A DNA stretch of 64,000 nt from Saccharum officinarum (taxonomy: Eukaryota > Streptophyta > Magnoliopsida > Poales > Poaceae). Shown piece after piece: positions 21,474 through 34,626 of this stretch. The notes under the pieces are model-generated. The model searched no databases. It was not told the origin of the DNA and saw nothing but the letters and a program-made list of their open reading frames with translations. The DNA lies in assembly GCA_020631735.1 (NCBI GenBank), contig CM036162.1, forward strand, positions 91,002,401 through 91,066,400, written 5' to 3'. The position numbers and the translations under genes are program-made. The first letter of the stretch is position 1, and each line of letters opens with the position of its first letter.

Positions 21474-24103
21474 TGAAGGGTCGAGATGGCGGACTAGAGG
21501 GGAGTGAATAGTCCTTTCTAAAACTTAAACGCGTTGGCTAACCGAAACAAATGCGGAATTAAACTTATCGGTCTAGTCAAGACTACACTCCTCTATCTAA
21601 GTTCTCTAGCACCTTACAAATATCCTAATTAAGCAACTAAGGTGCTAAGCTTAGCAAGAGCTCACCTAATCAATTCTAGAGCAAGGTCACACAAACCTAT
21701 GCACTAGTACTTTGCCAACCGAAGGAGCTCGTACACAACTAGTGAAGCAAAAGCACAAAGCTCCTAAGCTCACTAGCAATGCTCAATAACAAGGCAACCA
21801 ATGCCAAATTAGAGAGCGCAAATTACTTAGCTACACAAACTAAACAATGTGACTAACAAGATTACACAAACCAAATTAGTCACGTAAGGGGAAGCTTCTA
21901 GCTACACAAGCAAGAAGACAACTAGCAAGCTACACAAGCAAACTAGTTACGAGAGCAACTACACAAGCACAAGTATATACGAAAATAAATATAAGCTTGT
22001 GTTGCACGAAGGCAAACCACCGAGAAGATGAAGAATAATGTTGACACGGTGATTTTTCTTCCGAGGTTCACTTGGTTGCCACCAAGCTACGTCCCCGTTG
22101 TGTCGACCAACACTTCGTGCTTCGGCGGCTAATCGGTATCACACACCGAGCCTCTTAAAAGACGCCGCAATAACCCACCATCAAGTGTGGTAGCTCAATG
22201 ACACGCTCAACTAGAGTTGCTCTTCGCGATCCCCGCGGGGTGAGCACAATCCCCCTCACAAAGCTTCTCCTGAGCCTCGCACAATCTTCTTGCGAGCTTC
22301 GACGGAGCCACAAGCCACCAAGCCGTCTAGGAGGTGGCAACCTCCAAGAGTAATAAGCACCACCGGCTTGCAACACGATCACCTAGTGCCACTCGATGCA
22401 ATCTCTCAAAGCAACGCACTAGAATCAACTCACTCGCAATCGATTCGCACTCTTGCAAGCACAAGTGAGTTAGAGGCTCTCCAAGCACTTCCAAAGTATG
22501 GACACTAAGTCCCAAGGGTGCTCAACTCCTAACAAGGCCAGCCACGACTTCTATTTATAAGTCCACAAACGAATATAGTCGTTAGTCCCCTTACTGGGCA
22601 AATTTTGGGGGCGACAGACGCGTCTGTCGCGCCACCGATAGACGCTGCCAGCGTCCATCGCTCCTGTGCCAGCACCGCTCGATCGCTATCACGTGTCCCA
22701 CTTCAAATACGAGTCGTTGATCTCCAACGGTCGGCTAACTTCAACGCACTCTCGAACCAACCGACGGACACGTCACACGCAAGCAAGCCCGCGCGTCCGT
22801 CGCACCATCAGACGCGGTCCAGAAAGGGTGAAAATCGCGTGGAGCTATGACAGACGCGGCTCAACGTCCGTCGCTCCTGCGCACCGAAGCCGCCCTAGCG
22901 AATTGATCGACAGACGCTGACGTCAGCGTCCGTCACTCGAGCATCCACGCGTCCAACGCCTCTGACGCTCCGCGTCCTCAGCGTCCGTCGCGCGACAGAC
23001 GCGACGCAGAGAGCTCCTGCGCTGTGCTCAACCGCGACAGACGCGTCTGTCGGTTGATCAACAGACGCGGCTCAGCGTCTGTCGCTGCCGAGGCTCACAA
23101 CCCTGCTGACGCCACGCGCGACAGACGCTGGCGCCAGCGTCTGTCGCACGACCACCGCAACGTCTATTGCCTCCTTCGATCCAGGCCGCGCCTAGGGTAA
23201 GCCGACAGACGCCAGGGCAGCGTCTGTCGCCACTGTGGCCAGAGTCCGTCGAGTGTCCCGTGACCTCGCCACTTCTTCCGACCTTCAGCATAAAGGAAAT
23301 TTAGTATTTTTATTTCTCGAAAACCCCCTGAATCCCGCCTCGCAAGCTTGGCGGGAGGGAGAGAGGACCACAAACCCCTCTTTACCCCTCAAACTCCATC
23401 GCTTTCGCAAATGTGCCAACACCACCATGTGATCACCACCTTGTGCACGTGTGTTAGCATTTTCACAATTATTTTCTTCAAAGGAATTAACCACTCAATT
23501 TGCCACGCCACTCGATCCTAACACATATGTAAAGTTAGATCGCTCAAGTGACACTAGATGACCGATATGCAAACAAGTTTGCCCCTCTTGATAGTACGGC
23601 CATCTATTCTAAACCCGATCATCAACTTCTCTACACACCTATGACCGGTGAAATGGAAATGCCCTATGGTTATACCTTTGCCTTGCGCATTCCATTCCAA
23701 CTCCTTCGATGTTGATGCAACACATGCACCAACCAATCACCAAATAATATGATTCACTTTATATCATCACGTGACCGTATTGGTTCATCGATCTTGACCT
23801 CACTTACTCTTCACCGTTGTCTCGGTCCATCGGTGTCAAGTCTTGCCCAAGCTTTACCGTCACACGTGGTCCCTCGCTTCAAAGCCTCTAACTTGTCCTT
23901 CACACTTGCAACCGGTCCATCGAGCCAAGCCTCATCTCGATCTTCTCCACCTTGGTCACATGACTCCATGTCATGTCTCAAATGCAATAAGCTCCTTCAT
24001 GACACAATCACCTGTGGACTAATCTCCTGTGTACCTCACTTTAAACATAATTAGTCCACCTAAGGTAGTCACTCAATTACCAAAACCAAACAAGGACCTT
24101 TCA
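21474..24103 (+). mobile_element. Probable solo LTR, copy 1 (2.63 kb)
   Basis: It begins TGAAGGGTCGAGATGGC and ends AACAAGGACCTTTCA, so it has TG..CA termini. The flanking pentamers are ACTAT (21469-21473) and ACCAT (24104-24108), a 4/5 match. A TATA box (CTATTTATAAG, about 22550-22560) lies 1.1 kb in, followed by the CGACAGACGC island. A sister copy with the same ends and order is at 45365-47823. No gag-pol sequence is attached. The ends also form a short inverted repeat (TGAARGGTC), so a terminal-inverted-repeat element is the alternative. Confidence 0.65.
22608..23250. repeat. Palindromic GACAGACGC / GCGTCTGTC island in LTR copy 1
   Basis: About a dozen occurrences, on both orientations, of CGACAGACGC and its reverse complement GCGTCTGTCG, plus GCGTCCGTC variants, spaced irregularly over about 640 bp of GC-rich sequence. 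Examples: GCGACAGACGCGTCTGTCG-type palindromes near 22612 and 23035. Confidence 0.85.
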
Positions 24104-24108
24104 ACCAT

Positions 24109-24660
24109 ATGGAATATTTCTAATAGCTAAGGACGTGAGAGACAGAGGTTCCTTTGCTCCGTTCCCAACTCCGGCGATGCTTGCTTGCCGCTCATGTCTC
24201 CGTTGATCGTTGGTAGGCCATGAGTGTTACAAGTGGTATCAAAGGCACTTATCCTTGGCCCGCTTCCCGATTTTGATTCCTTGCTTGCTTCGATCTCGAT
24301 TCGTAATCCCAGGTGGCTGGTGGATCCGCGACGACATCCTTGTGCTTTCTGTGCTGGAGGTCCCATAGGTCCACTCTTTGGTTGAGTCGAGGTTAGCAGC
24401 GGATTCGTTTTCGTCTTCCACCTCCAAATCCACCAGATCGGCGAGATCGAGCGATTCAAGCCCGCATCCACCCTTTTGTCAAGGTTGCGGTTCATGGCGA
24501 GTGGCGACAACAACGGATCCGGCGGCGCGTCAACTGTCAGTAGCGCCCTCGTCTTCGGCTACACCATCTCGACTGGGGTTTCTGCATCAACAACATCCGG
24601 TTCGGCGGCGGTGAACCACTATGAGCTCTTCTCCAATTGCTCACAATTTATTCTCTAGCT
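24109..24660 (+). mobile_element. LTR-retrotransposon remnant: LTR end, primer-binding site, gag start
   Basis: At 24226-24250 the LTR-like end TGTTACA is followed by AG and TGGTATCAAAGGC. This resembles the plant initiator Met-tRNA primer-binding site (TGGTATCAGAGC) with one substitution and one extra base. A GC-rich leader and an ATG at 24494 follow (MASGDNNGSGG reading, 54 codons to a stop). Sequence left of 21474 probably belongs to the same older LTR, split by the solo-LTR insertion. No pol remains here. Confidence 0.55.
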
Positions 24661-25052
24661 CGCGTTGATTAGCAACCTAGAGTTGCGGAGCGACTGTCTC
24701 CGTGTAAAATTCCGTAAGTTGCGATCGATTGCTGAGTGGTGGCGTAAGGCGGAGAACTGTCCTTCGATTTGGGTTGCAGAGTAAATGCGAGGAGCTAGAA
24801 ACTCAAATCCGGATGTATCAGTCAGAAACTCGAACCCGGTCGTGTAAATTCCACCAAAAAAGATTACTTCGTTTGCAATGTGTTTTTCAATACATACATC
24901 TTTTTTAAGGGTATATTGTCCATATTCCATCTTTCCGTTTATTTAAGGATGAAATGGGCCCCGTCTCTAGAATTAACGCAGTTCAATGTTTGGCACAAAA
25001 GGCAAATGTGACTCGGGCAGCCAACCAACTAATCCATGGGCGAGAATATATA
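24661..25052. other. Intergenic, possible retroelement leader sequence
   Basis: No gene recognised. It contains AACTCAAATCCGGATG and GAAACTCGAACCCGGTCG, a small direct near-duplication, and may be the decayed continuation of the retroelement to the left. Confidence 0.3.
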
Positions 25053-25194
25053 CTTTCTCTGTTCCAAACTATAAAGTCGTTCTGGCGTTTCTAGATACAT
25101 AGTTTTTATTTCAATATGATATATATCTTGATGCGTAGTACAAACTATATGTACGTAAAAAAAGCTAATGACTTACATCGTGAAATGGAGTGAG
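25053..25194. mobile_element. Stowaway-like MITE, 142 bp
   Basis: Starts TA|CTTTCTCTGTTCCAAACTA and ends GTGAAATGGAGTGAG|TA. The ends are inverted relatives of the CTCCCTC.GTTCC terminus. Confidence 0.65.
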
Positions 25195-25249
25195 TATATA
25201 TATTAAAAATGATAAAGGTACCATTAAGACATCCAGAAGGCTGAACGTC

Positions 25250-26130
25250 TCGCTCCACTCGCGCCGCTCGCCTAAAAAACTAAATCCCCATGGAAGCTCA
25301 TCTCCTCCATTCCGCGCTCATGCGTTGCGACTTCAGGGTGTCGTGTGGCCGTTCAACCGTACCAATCCGCCGCGCTTCCGCCTACATCCCGCGCCGCCTC
25401 CCACTCCGACGCGGTGTCGCCGCCCGCCATCCCCCCGCGATGCTCCCATCCTCGCGGCACTTCCGTTTCCTGTGGAGAGGAGGAATCCTCCGCGTGAGGT
25501 ACTCTGCCAGCCGCCCCGCCGACTGTAGCTGCCGTCGGACCCAGTCACCTCGCCCTTCGCCTCCAAGCTCCATGCGCGTGCTCGGTGAGTGTAGCGATGC
25601 CTCCGTCCCCCGCCGTGCTGCCGTGCTCCGTCCTTCGCCGCGCCTAGGCCAGGTGGCTAGGAGAGGGGGGCGTCATTGCCAGGCCTAGGCCAGGCGCAGG
25701 CTCAACTGACAGCTGCCAGGTCGCACCACCATCCTCGGCTGCCAGCTAGCCACAGCTCTGCGTTGCGTCGTACGGAAGAAGGGTGAAAATGCATGTTACA
25801 AGCGTCTGTTTTAAGTGTTTTAAATGTTTCAGAGGTATGTTGCAACTGTTTCATATGTATGTTGCAAGTAGATCAGGATGTTACACATGTTGCAATGGTT
25901 GTACACATATGTTGCAAGCTCATGATGTGTTTTCATCTGTTTTTTCGATGTACGTTGTAAGTGTGTTTATTTGGAGGTTGCATATGATGTAAGTGTTTTA
26001 TCTGAATGTTGCGTATGTTTACAATAATTTCAATGGTTTTTCAGGTGTTTTGCAAGTATTTCAGACACATGTTTTAAATGTTTTATTTGTTTTCAGTCGT
26101 ATGTTGTAATTAGTGCACTTGGATGTTCTG
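25250..26130. repeat. GC-rich segment followed by a TGTTGCAA-type degenerate repeat
   Basis: 25250-25770 is GC-rich without a recognisable protein. From 25788 to 26115 the words ATGTTGCAA, TGTTTCA, TGTTTTAA and ATGTTGCGTATG recur about every 20-30 bp. The reverse complement (TTGCAACAT) is the unit seen at 58520-58880 and 62130-62760. This is probably a member of the same transposon family, in opposite orientation. Confidence 0.5.
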
Positions 26131-26140
26131 AAACTAGATC

Positions 26141-26722
26141 GAGTATTACATCTCTCTTCACTTTTCAGCTGTCTCGTCTCGGTGTCGGCGCGGAAAGACG
26201 CGGAAAGACGGAAGCAGTGCCTTCGCCCTATTAAAAAAAGAGCAAAATCAAACCTCAAGAACGAACCGTTGGCTTTCTTTATCCAAGACTGACCTGCGGG
26301 CCATCCTATTCCGCCCCACATGTCAGTATAACGGTCAAAGCGCCGCACAGTGCCTTTCGTGGAAGCTTCCTATGCTGCACTGGTCGCAACGGCTCCCCGA
26401 TAAAAAGAGCAGAAAACCCGCGCGCACGCAGACTGTCACGCACTCACGCTCGCTCACACCGGAAGAGGGAGGGGGCCTGGCGTTGCAGGCGGAGCCGGAG
26501 GCGAATCCGTTGGAGCGCACGCGAAGTCCGAGGTGAGGCGATGGCCGCCGCCGCCGCCGCCCCCGGTATCTCGATCCTTCCAGCGTCGTCGTAGATCCTT
26601 GTCGTTCTGACATGGCCGATCGGCCGGGCCTGTGCGTGCTGCGGTGTTGTTGCGCAGTGATCAGTGCCTCGGCTTCGTGGGGTCCTGCCATCTGCCAAGG
26701 CGGAGGCGCTGCGCGGGTGCGG
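26141..26722. other. 5' flank and leader of the Ca2+-ATPase gene
   Basis: GC content rises towards the gene. An upstream in-frame ATG at 26612 would add 37 residues (Cys/Ala-rich) without similarity to the family. The ATG at 26723 was preferred because the following residues lead directly into the conserved EIPSKNAS segment. Confidence 0.4.
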
Positions 26723-29700
26723 ATGGCCTCGGGGACGGGGAGCTCGCCGCCGCCGGCGCATGAGGAGGAGCAGGTGCTGGAGGGAGAGGACGCATTCGAG
26801 ATACCCAGTAAGAACGCGTCGCAGGATCACCTGCGACGGTGGAGGGTACGGCGTCTCCCCTACTACAGTTCGTCGGTTCAAATTCAGCGTTTTTTAGTTC
26901 GGGATTAAATTACCATACGCTTGAGCTCAAACCTGCGCATTGCGGTCCACACCGCGAAACAGCCTATAGTTGGTAACTTGGTATATTGGTAGGTGCCGCG
27001 CTAAATGATGATAGGATTTTTCCAAAACCACTAGTTTGTTCATCCCTGTACTACCAGTTTATCACATCCTATTATGGTGGTGTTTGCACCCCCCTCGAGA
27101 ATGTCTTGTGTTTGAGAAGTTCGTTCAGACTCCTCTGTGCAGTCCATTCTTTCGTGGGACATCTGCTTTGCGTCGCAATTGTCACCTTTTTTGTGATTGA
27201 TTTATATATACTCTCCTTCTGATGGTCTTCACTTAATTAAAGAGTTGTCTTGGATGAATGCTGGGTACTGATGGAAGGATCAGTTCGTGCTAAGTTACAA
27301 GTCTTTGGGCACCTGCCTCGAGGTTTTAATGTTAAGACTTAAGAGACATTACTTTGAAGCTAGGGGCAGCCTTGTATTCAGTAGAACGATGGCATACTGC
27401 ATTCTGAATACTCCTGTATCACTGTATGTACACTCGTGGAATCAGAAAGTTTGTTGGCTATGTAATTCCCCTTGAGTATAGTAACAAGTTTTGAATCCTA
27501 ATACTTGTTACTCCTAACCACCATGTACACTTTTATGAGAAACATTAGTAAAGTTTGTTTCATCCTTCGATAGGAGGCTGTACTTATGACTGCATGTTCT
27601 CTTTTCACTCTTCATTTCAGCAAGCTGCTCTGGTGCTCAATGCTTCTCGTCGTTTTAGATACACTCTAGACCTGGAAAGGGAGGAAGAGAAAGAGAACTT
27701 AAGAAGAATGTTACGATCCCATGCACAAGTGATACGAGTAATATCTTATTTGCTAGTTGAAAGAACACTTTTCTTTTCCGAAGTAAATACATTTTTCATT
27801 CCAAGTCTGAATTCTTCAGGCAGTATTTCTTTTCAAGGAGGCTGGCCAGAAGAACCTAGAAGGTACTGCTTTCATCGTCCAACTTCTAAGCTTAATGGAA
27901 GATTCCACCATCCTTGCAAAATGGTCATGTAACAAGGGAAATCCCATGTGAATAGTGACATGTCATTATTAAATCTCTTCCAGTTGGTAGTAATCATAAT
28001 GCCATTGTAAATTTCTTCTTTCATTTCATATGTTAAATTTGCTAAGTATCTTACATCTGAGTGAACGTCAGCTTTGTACCGCTCTCACATTTTCCTGATC
28101 ATATGACCTTATATGTCATATATATTCACGTGCTTTATCACAACATAGATTACCTTGAACAATCTCAATTTTGTCACCATATAATCCAATAAAAAATGAT
28201 TCCCTCAAATCCAATAAATCTCTCTCTCTGGATTAATTGTAGTTAATACAATTGTGATGTTTTTAATGCTTTTATCTAAGCAGATTATTGCACTAGCATA
28301 AAAGATGAGACGCTCTCTCAGACATTTTCAGTTGATCTGAAAAAACTCAAAATGCTGAACAGAGACCATGACGCTATTATATTCCAGGAGGTTGGAGGGG
28401 TAGGTTCAATTGAAAATTTACTTGGATCTGTATCTTATTTTCATACTTTTCATTCTACGGTTTGATGAAATATTTCTTACAGAATGCTCCCATTTAGGTT
28501 AAGGGTCTTTCAGATTTACTAAAGAGTGACTTAGACAAAGGAGTTAGTCCAGATGAGAATGAATTGATGCGGAGGAGAGATATTTTTGGGGCAAACACAT
28601 ATCCACGCAAGGAAAGAAGAAGCATTTGGGTACACAATTTTCTAAGCCTCTGTTTTGTAATAACCACTTCTAGTTCATTTATTCTAGGCAGCTGTATTAT
28701 ATTTTCCTATGTTTTCCTCAGTGTTATTAAGTCGTCTGGTCCTATGACCCCAATTATGTTTGCCGACACGATTTGTCCGACCAGATTCCAAGTCGTCGGA
28801 CTAATCGTGTCTTAATCACGATTAGTCGTCTGATTAGGATGGAAAACGACTAGTTTTCACTTTGTGCATTGGGCTGCCTGAGCAACTGGGCTTCTGCGAG
28901 CTGGTAGGCTGGCCATCCTGAACACGAGCTCCTCATCTAGTCCTCCAATCGTCTTCCATCTTCTTGCTGCTATGCTGCGTGTGCATTTGATTTGTGCTCT
29001 GCCCTGCACCTCTGCAACACTCCCTTGCTCTAGCTCTGCTGCTGCTCTTGCCTCTTGCTCTGCTGCTGCTGCTGCTGTTCGTACCTCATGCTTATGCTGC
29101 TACTCTCTGCTTAGTGCTTACATGCACCTATGTGGCTGATGCTATATGGTATATCAGCGCCCTAGTGCTTACACGTATGTGCAAATGTGCCAATGTGGAT
29201 AAGTGGCCAACTGGCCATCAAATCTCACAAGAATATGTGCCCTAGTGCTTTTAGACTCTTTATGCTTGCTTTACCCTATATGGTATATTAGTCCTGGAGT
29301 GCACAGGACGACTATATGGACAATTCAGACCAACTAGACTCCTAATCGGTCTAGTCGACGACTAACCACGATTAGTCAGCTGGTCGGTCCCATGGCGACT
29401 ATGGTTGACTAGATGATTTGATAACAATACTTACTCTTTATTCCGCCACCGAGATAGGATGTTAATTATATTTGTGGAACAAATAAAGATTTAATAATTC
29501 TAAATTTACATGTGGTATTTTCAAAATGAAAACTTTAGAACACAAATTAACACTAAGTGATATTTATTATTCACTAGCACTTCATTCCTTGAAACATACA
29601 ACTTGTGTCTTCAAATTTAATATTTATTATTTCCTTATCTGCAGCATTTTGTATTTGAAGCCTGTCAGGATTTAACTCTTGTAATTCTAATGGTAGCTGC

Positions 29701-32700
29701 TGCTATATCATTATCACTGGGCATGGCAACAGAGGTATCTTTATGACATTCTGATGATCTTTTCTCGTCTCCATGGGTAGTCATCTTGTCCTTTTTTTTC
29801 TCTCTCGAACATGTAGTAGTCATCTTGTCTTACCCACCAAGTTTCAACTGGGATATAATTTTGATTAAATAACACTTTGGCTGATTAGGATCCATGATTA
29901 TTCTTGTTTCCACGGTTTAGGGTGTAAAAGATGGATGGTATGATGGTGGAAGCATATTTTTTGCCGTCTTCCTTGTGATATTCGTTACAGGTAAACAATT
30001 TGTGTTTTACAGTTAGCTCTCTCCTTTCTTTTACTGTTGTCAAGTTTCATGCCCGCATCAGTTCATCAATAAGCTTAAGTTATTGTCTAAGGTAGGCAAT
30101 ATACTCACATCTCAACCACCAACCAAGCCTCACATCACAGCTCATTCAGGCAATCAGGCCTTGATTAAGGAGTATATATTTGGGAGCGCAGATGAAGACC
30201 AGTCATGCCTAATGTAGTCAACACAGGTTTCTTTCAAGTAAATGGTCTTGCAGGGTATGAAGCTTAGGAGCCATGATATCCTACTCTGCAAATGTAAAAG
30301 TACACCTACCCTTGCTGGCAATGTAATTGGACCACTATTTTCACTCTTCTTAATACAATGGCATGCAGTTCTTATGCGTGTTCGAGAAAAAAAATGAATG
30401 TTATGTGCCAATCATTACACCAAACATCTTAAGTATTAGAGAAGGACCAGTTCTTTTTCCTCTTTCCTCTCTCCTGGAGAGACCTGGGTCTTCTGGACCC
30501 TCCTTTAATTCCTCTTCTTTTATTTTCTCAAGAGAACCTGTTTGCTTTTTTGCATTTTCTTTTCTTATATAAATATTTACCACAGTAGGGGCTCCCCTAC
30601 TATTTTCACTAAAAAATATGCTCATATGTCAAAAACTGCACTTAAATATGGTCATGTTCTATTTTACGGTTTTCCCTCATGTTACAGTACCCCGAGTCAT
30701 CTTGTTCTGTTCTGATACTTTATTTTTTCACAACTTTCTTAGCAACCAGTGATTATAGACAATCACTTCAGTTTCAACATCTGAATGAGGAGAAACGAAA
30801 CATACAAGTTGAGGTGATTACGTTTATACGCATTTATTTTGGGATTTAATTCTGCATATAGACAGTCATTCTATGTCAGTACCAACTTATTGTGATCTAT
30901 AGGTCATCAGAGGTGGTAAGAGATTAGTAGCTTCAATATTTGACCTTGTTGTTGGTGACGTGGTTCCCCTCAAAATCGGTGACCAAGTACTAAATCATAT
31001 ATTCTGGTCTATCTCTACATCTTAGTTCCTTCTCTATTTTCCCCTCAAAATTTGATGTGGTTATGTTCATCCATCTTTAGGTTCCTGCAGATGGTATACT
31101 GATATATGGTCATTTTCTTGCAATTGATGAATCAAGTATGACAGGGGAATCCAAAATTGTAGGTGTTGATAAAAAATGGAACCCTTTTTTGTTTCCTAAA
31201 ATCTGTGATTTTCTAAATGTTTCAACTATATATCATGATCAGGTTAATAAGGACCAAAGGGCCCCTTTCTTGATGTCCGGTTGCAAGGTTGCAGATGGTT
31301 ATGGCTCTATGCTGGTAAGCATCAGACTGTTTTCCAGGGCTTGTTGAGTATAACTTAATTGACTCTTTCAAAGTATATATCACAACCAGAATTTTCTAAT
31401 TCTCCTAGCGTTGTGGGCTTCTCCTAGTGTTTTAGCATTCAAAATTTAGTATAAACTTTCCCTACCAAATGTCTCCTAGTAAGGATCCCATGTGCTATGA
31501 CTAGTGGTAGTGTTTTATTACTACTTAAAAACACTAGGAGAATTCCACCATTTTGGTAGGGTATGGTGAGTGGAGTGTGTTGCTTTAGCTGAGTATGCTT
31601 TCCTGTACAGTATTACGTGTATCGGCTGCTACTATCACATTCATTCTGGCACTTTTTTTTTGCGAGTATCATTCTGGCACTGTATATTGACCACTAACAT
31701 AATCTTTCTGCAATTGCTATCAATACAAAGGTAACTGGTGTGGGTATCAATACTGAATGGGGTATGATGATGGCCAACCTTTCGGAGGATATTAGTGAAG
31801 AAACCCCGTTACAGGTTAATGTCTTAAGTTGCCTTTTGAAAAGGGACGCTTATGCACAATGAGTCTATTTTGACTCAATATTGATTGGTCCTTGCTCCCA
31901 CTTGCTTTGGCATAGGTACGCTTGAATGGTGTTGCTAATCTTATTGGTATTGTGGGTTTGTCGGTTGCTGGTGCTGTCCTCGTCGTCCTCTGGCTAAGGT
32001 GAGTTAGTTGCCATGGCCATGTGGTATATCTTACACAGTTATGCAACACTTCAATGTCTGTTTCTTACAAGGACATTTATTTATTTTTTTAAAATGCAGG
32101 TATTTTACTGGACATACCAAGAATCCAGATGGGACTACCCAATTTTTGGCTGGAACAACAGGTGTAAAACAGGGATTTATGGGGGCAATTAGAATTTTGA
32201 CAATTGCTGTATGTATTGCTCGATAGTTTTTTTTTTGTTAATGTTATGAAGAGTATCAGCTTTTACACACCTGATTATGCCATATTTCTTTATAGGTGAC
32301 TATTGTGGTTGTTGCTGTGCCTGAAGGACTTCCTTTAGCAGTAACATTGACGTATGGATTGTTTATCTTTCATGCAAGTTACTTAGAATTTTTTCGGTAC
32401 ATTACTCATGGTTTCTTTTTTCTTTTTTGTTTCAGTCTTGCATATTCAATGAGGAAGATGATGCGAGACAAGGCTCTGGTAAAACCTCAGATAGATTTGC
32501 GAAGCAAAACCTTCATATGACTCAGTATATGTATATATATATTTATAAATATGACTTTTTCATTTTTTTCCCCTCAGGTGAGACGGCTCTCATCTTGTGA
32601 AACAATGGGATCAGCAACCACTATTTGCAGTGATAAGACTGGAACTCTTACCATGAATAAGGTCTGTGAAGTCAATATGTACTCACCACAAAAGTACCGT

Positions 32701-34229
32701 ATATTATTCCCATGGATGGTGTTACTCCATGTTTTTTCAATTGAATTCTAAAATATAAATTCTAACAGTTACAAGTGCATATATTCCTATACTAGTGTTT
32801 AACTATGAAACCCACGATGGCATAAAGTCAATGACACCTTAAATTCATATAATTCTTTTGGTACCTTGTTTGTATTGATCTTCTAGATGACAGTTGTTGA
32901 AGCATATTTGGGTGGGAAAAAAATGGATCCTTATGATAATGCCAGCACGATGTGCACCACTAGTGTGACAGCTCTATTAATTGAAGGAATTGCACAGAAC
33001 ACAACAGGGACTGTGTTTATGCCAGAGGTAATAAACTCCATAAACCTTGTATTGTTTGCAGAGTCTAGTTGATATGCTACATTGACATGTATACCAATTA
33101 AGTTCTATTGATATGAATTGCACGAGATCAATCCTATATTGTTTTCATAGCATGGAAAATTAAATCCAAGTTAGTATGGTTCCCTATCTTTAGGATGGAG
33201 GAGCTACGGAAGTTACTGGCTCACCAACTGAAAAAGCAATTCTTTCTTGGGCCTTATGGTAATACTGAGTATACACTCATTTATTTTGCATTATTTCCTT
33301 CGATTTATTTTATTAATTTGACAGTATACCTGTATAGATTGGGATGGACTTCAAGGATGTGAGATCAAAATGTTCAGTTCTTCATGTTCTCCCATTCAAT
33401 TCAGAGAAGAAGCGTGGTGGTGTGGCTTTGCAAGTGGTAAGCTTATTCTAATGTACTGAAAATTCCGAAGGAAATAATCTGTTGTCGAACAAGAAATTAT
33501 CATGTCTATTATTGATTGTTTATAGTGGAACTAATATGGACATAAAACTATATACTTTTTTTGAACAAACATTAAACTACATACTTGGCTCTGTGTAAAT
33601 TTGAGTTTTGCTATTGATTTTCACATTTTTTTACTTTTTTTATGCAGTGCTTGTCTAGATTTCAAGATCTCATTACGATTCTTTTTCTGAAAAAATATCA
33701 TCCAAGTGTTTTTGGATAATCTGCCACATTTTCATCTGACCCTGACAATGTTGGGGTTTCTTTCCTTATTTGTTTGGATCTTCTTTATATGTAAATATGC
33801 CTATTAGTTCCTTCCTGAGAATCTTTCCTACTCCTTTTAGATGCCTTACCTCACTACTCTTTTTTATGTGTATTTGCAGTCAGACACAGAGGTTCCATTC
33901 ATTGGAAAGGGGCAGCGGAGCTACTATTAGCATCTTGCAGAAGCTGGCTTTCTACTGATGGTTCTGTTCAGCCAATGACTTCCATCAAGGTAAATATGCG
34001 CCCAACTTGCCTTTTTAGTCATTCTGATTTCTAAAGTATTATTAACTTTGAAGTATTCTTTTCAGCATAGCGAATTCAAGAAATCGATTGATGATATGGC
34101 AGTGAGTTCATTGCGTTGTGTAGCTTTTGCATATTGCCCCTGGGAATCCAAAATGGTCCCAACGGAATCACTAGATAAGTGGAAGTTGCCTGAGGATGAT
34201 CTGACTCTTATTGGGTGGTCGGGATAAAG
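26723..34229 (+). CDS. ACA: Autoinhibited Ca2+-ATPase (P-type IIB, ACA8/ACA10-like), exons 1-22, three frame breaks
   Basis: Exons: 26723-26845, 27621-27737, 27820-27862, 28284-28399, 28498-28629, 29645-29734, 29921-29990, 30743-30813, 30903-30986, 31081-31158, 31243-31314, 31731-31814, 31916-31998, 32100-32208, 32296-32351, 32436-32478, 32578-32661, 32887-33027, 33194-33258, 33338-33436, 33880-33989, 34066-34229. Seen: EIPSKNAS and [20 protein letters not shown] (N-terminal calmodulin-binding autoinhibitory region, about 36-60), MTGES actuator loop, [10 protein letters not shown] (TM4 Ca2+ site), CSDKTGTLT with the phosphorylated Asp at about 476, GSPTEKAIL and KRGGVA (nucleotide domain), [10 protein letters not shown]. 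Family role: Ca2+ export at the plasma membrane, activated by calmodulin. Exons 19, 21 and 22 are each one base short of the expected frame, near 33256, 33895 and 34212, so the copy is either a pseudogene or carries assembly errors. Confidence 0.85.
28722..29426. mobile_element. TIR element in Ca2+-ATPase intron 5
   Basis: The left end TGTTATTAAGTCGTCTGGTC and the reverse complement of the right end, TGTTATCAAATCATCTAGTC, form a 20-bp imperfect inverted repeat. Subterminal GATTAGTC/GACTAATC words are repeated at both ends. About 705 bp, with a CT-rich centre, no transposase. A clear target duplication was not found. Confidence 0.55.
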
Positions 34230-34314
34230 GTAGTTTATTCTGAGCCTATGTATATTTGTACCTCTCCTCAGTACTTGAATAGTTATTTGACTTTGATATT
34301 ACGTCTGCGTTCTC

Positions 34315-34343
34315 CCCCTCCCCCCCCCCCCCCCCCCCCCCCC
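34315..34343. repeat. Poly-C tract next to the assembly gap
   Basis: A run of cytosines interrupted by one T near its left end, followed by CACCCCACCCC. It lies about 190 bp left of the N run and is the kind of sequence that disrupts assembly. Confidence 0.85.
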
Positions 34344-34526
34344 CACCCCACCCCAAGAAAAAGGTCCAATATTTTAAATTCAGAAATCCATGATCTTTAA
34401 TGTAATACGACTTCAACCAGCACTAAACATAATGATATAACACTCAATTCCAGTTGCTAGCATCAAGTTTTTACACGTCATTCTCGAGTCGCATAACCAT
34501 AAGTATGGCAGAAATGAGAAGCTATT

Positions 34527-34626
34527 NNNNNNNNNNNNNNNNNNNNNNNNNNNNNNNNNNNNNNNNNNNNNNNNNNNNNNNNNNNNNNNNNNNNNNNNNN
34601 NNNNNNNNNNNNNNNNNNNNNNNNNN
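34527..34626. other. Assembly gap (100 N)
   Basis: Exactly 100 N, the conventional length for a gap of unknown size. It falls where the Ca2+-ATPase exons for the end of the P domain (hinge motif TGDGTNDAP) and the following membrane segments should be. Their absence from the visible sequence is therefore not proof of deletion. Confidence 0.98.

Noticed and set aside
26612..26722. Upstream ATG at 26612 as the Ca2+-ATPase start
   Set aside because: In frame, but the added 37 residues look like translated leader and have no family similarity; kept only as an alternative.
26335..26881. Minus-strand ORFs over the Ca2+-ATPase first exon and leader
   Set aside because: Shadow frames of GC-rich exon 1; the plus strand has the conserved protein and splice sites.
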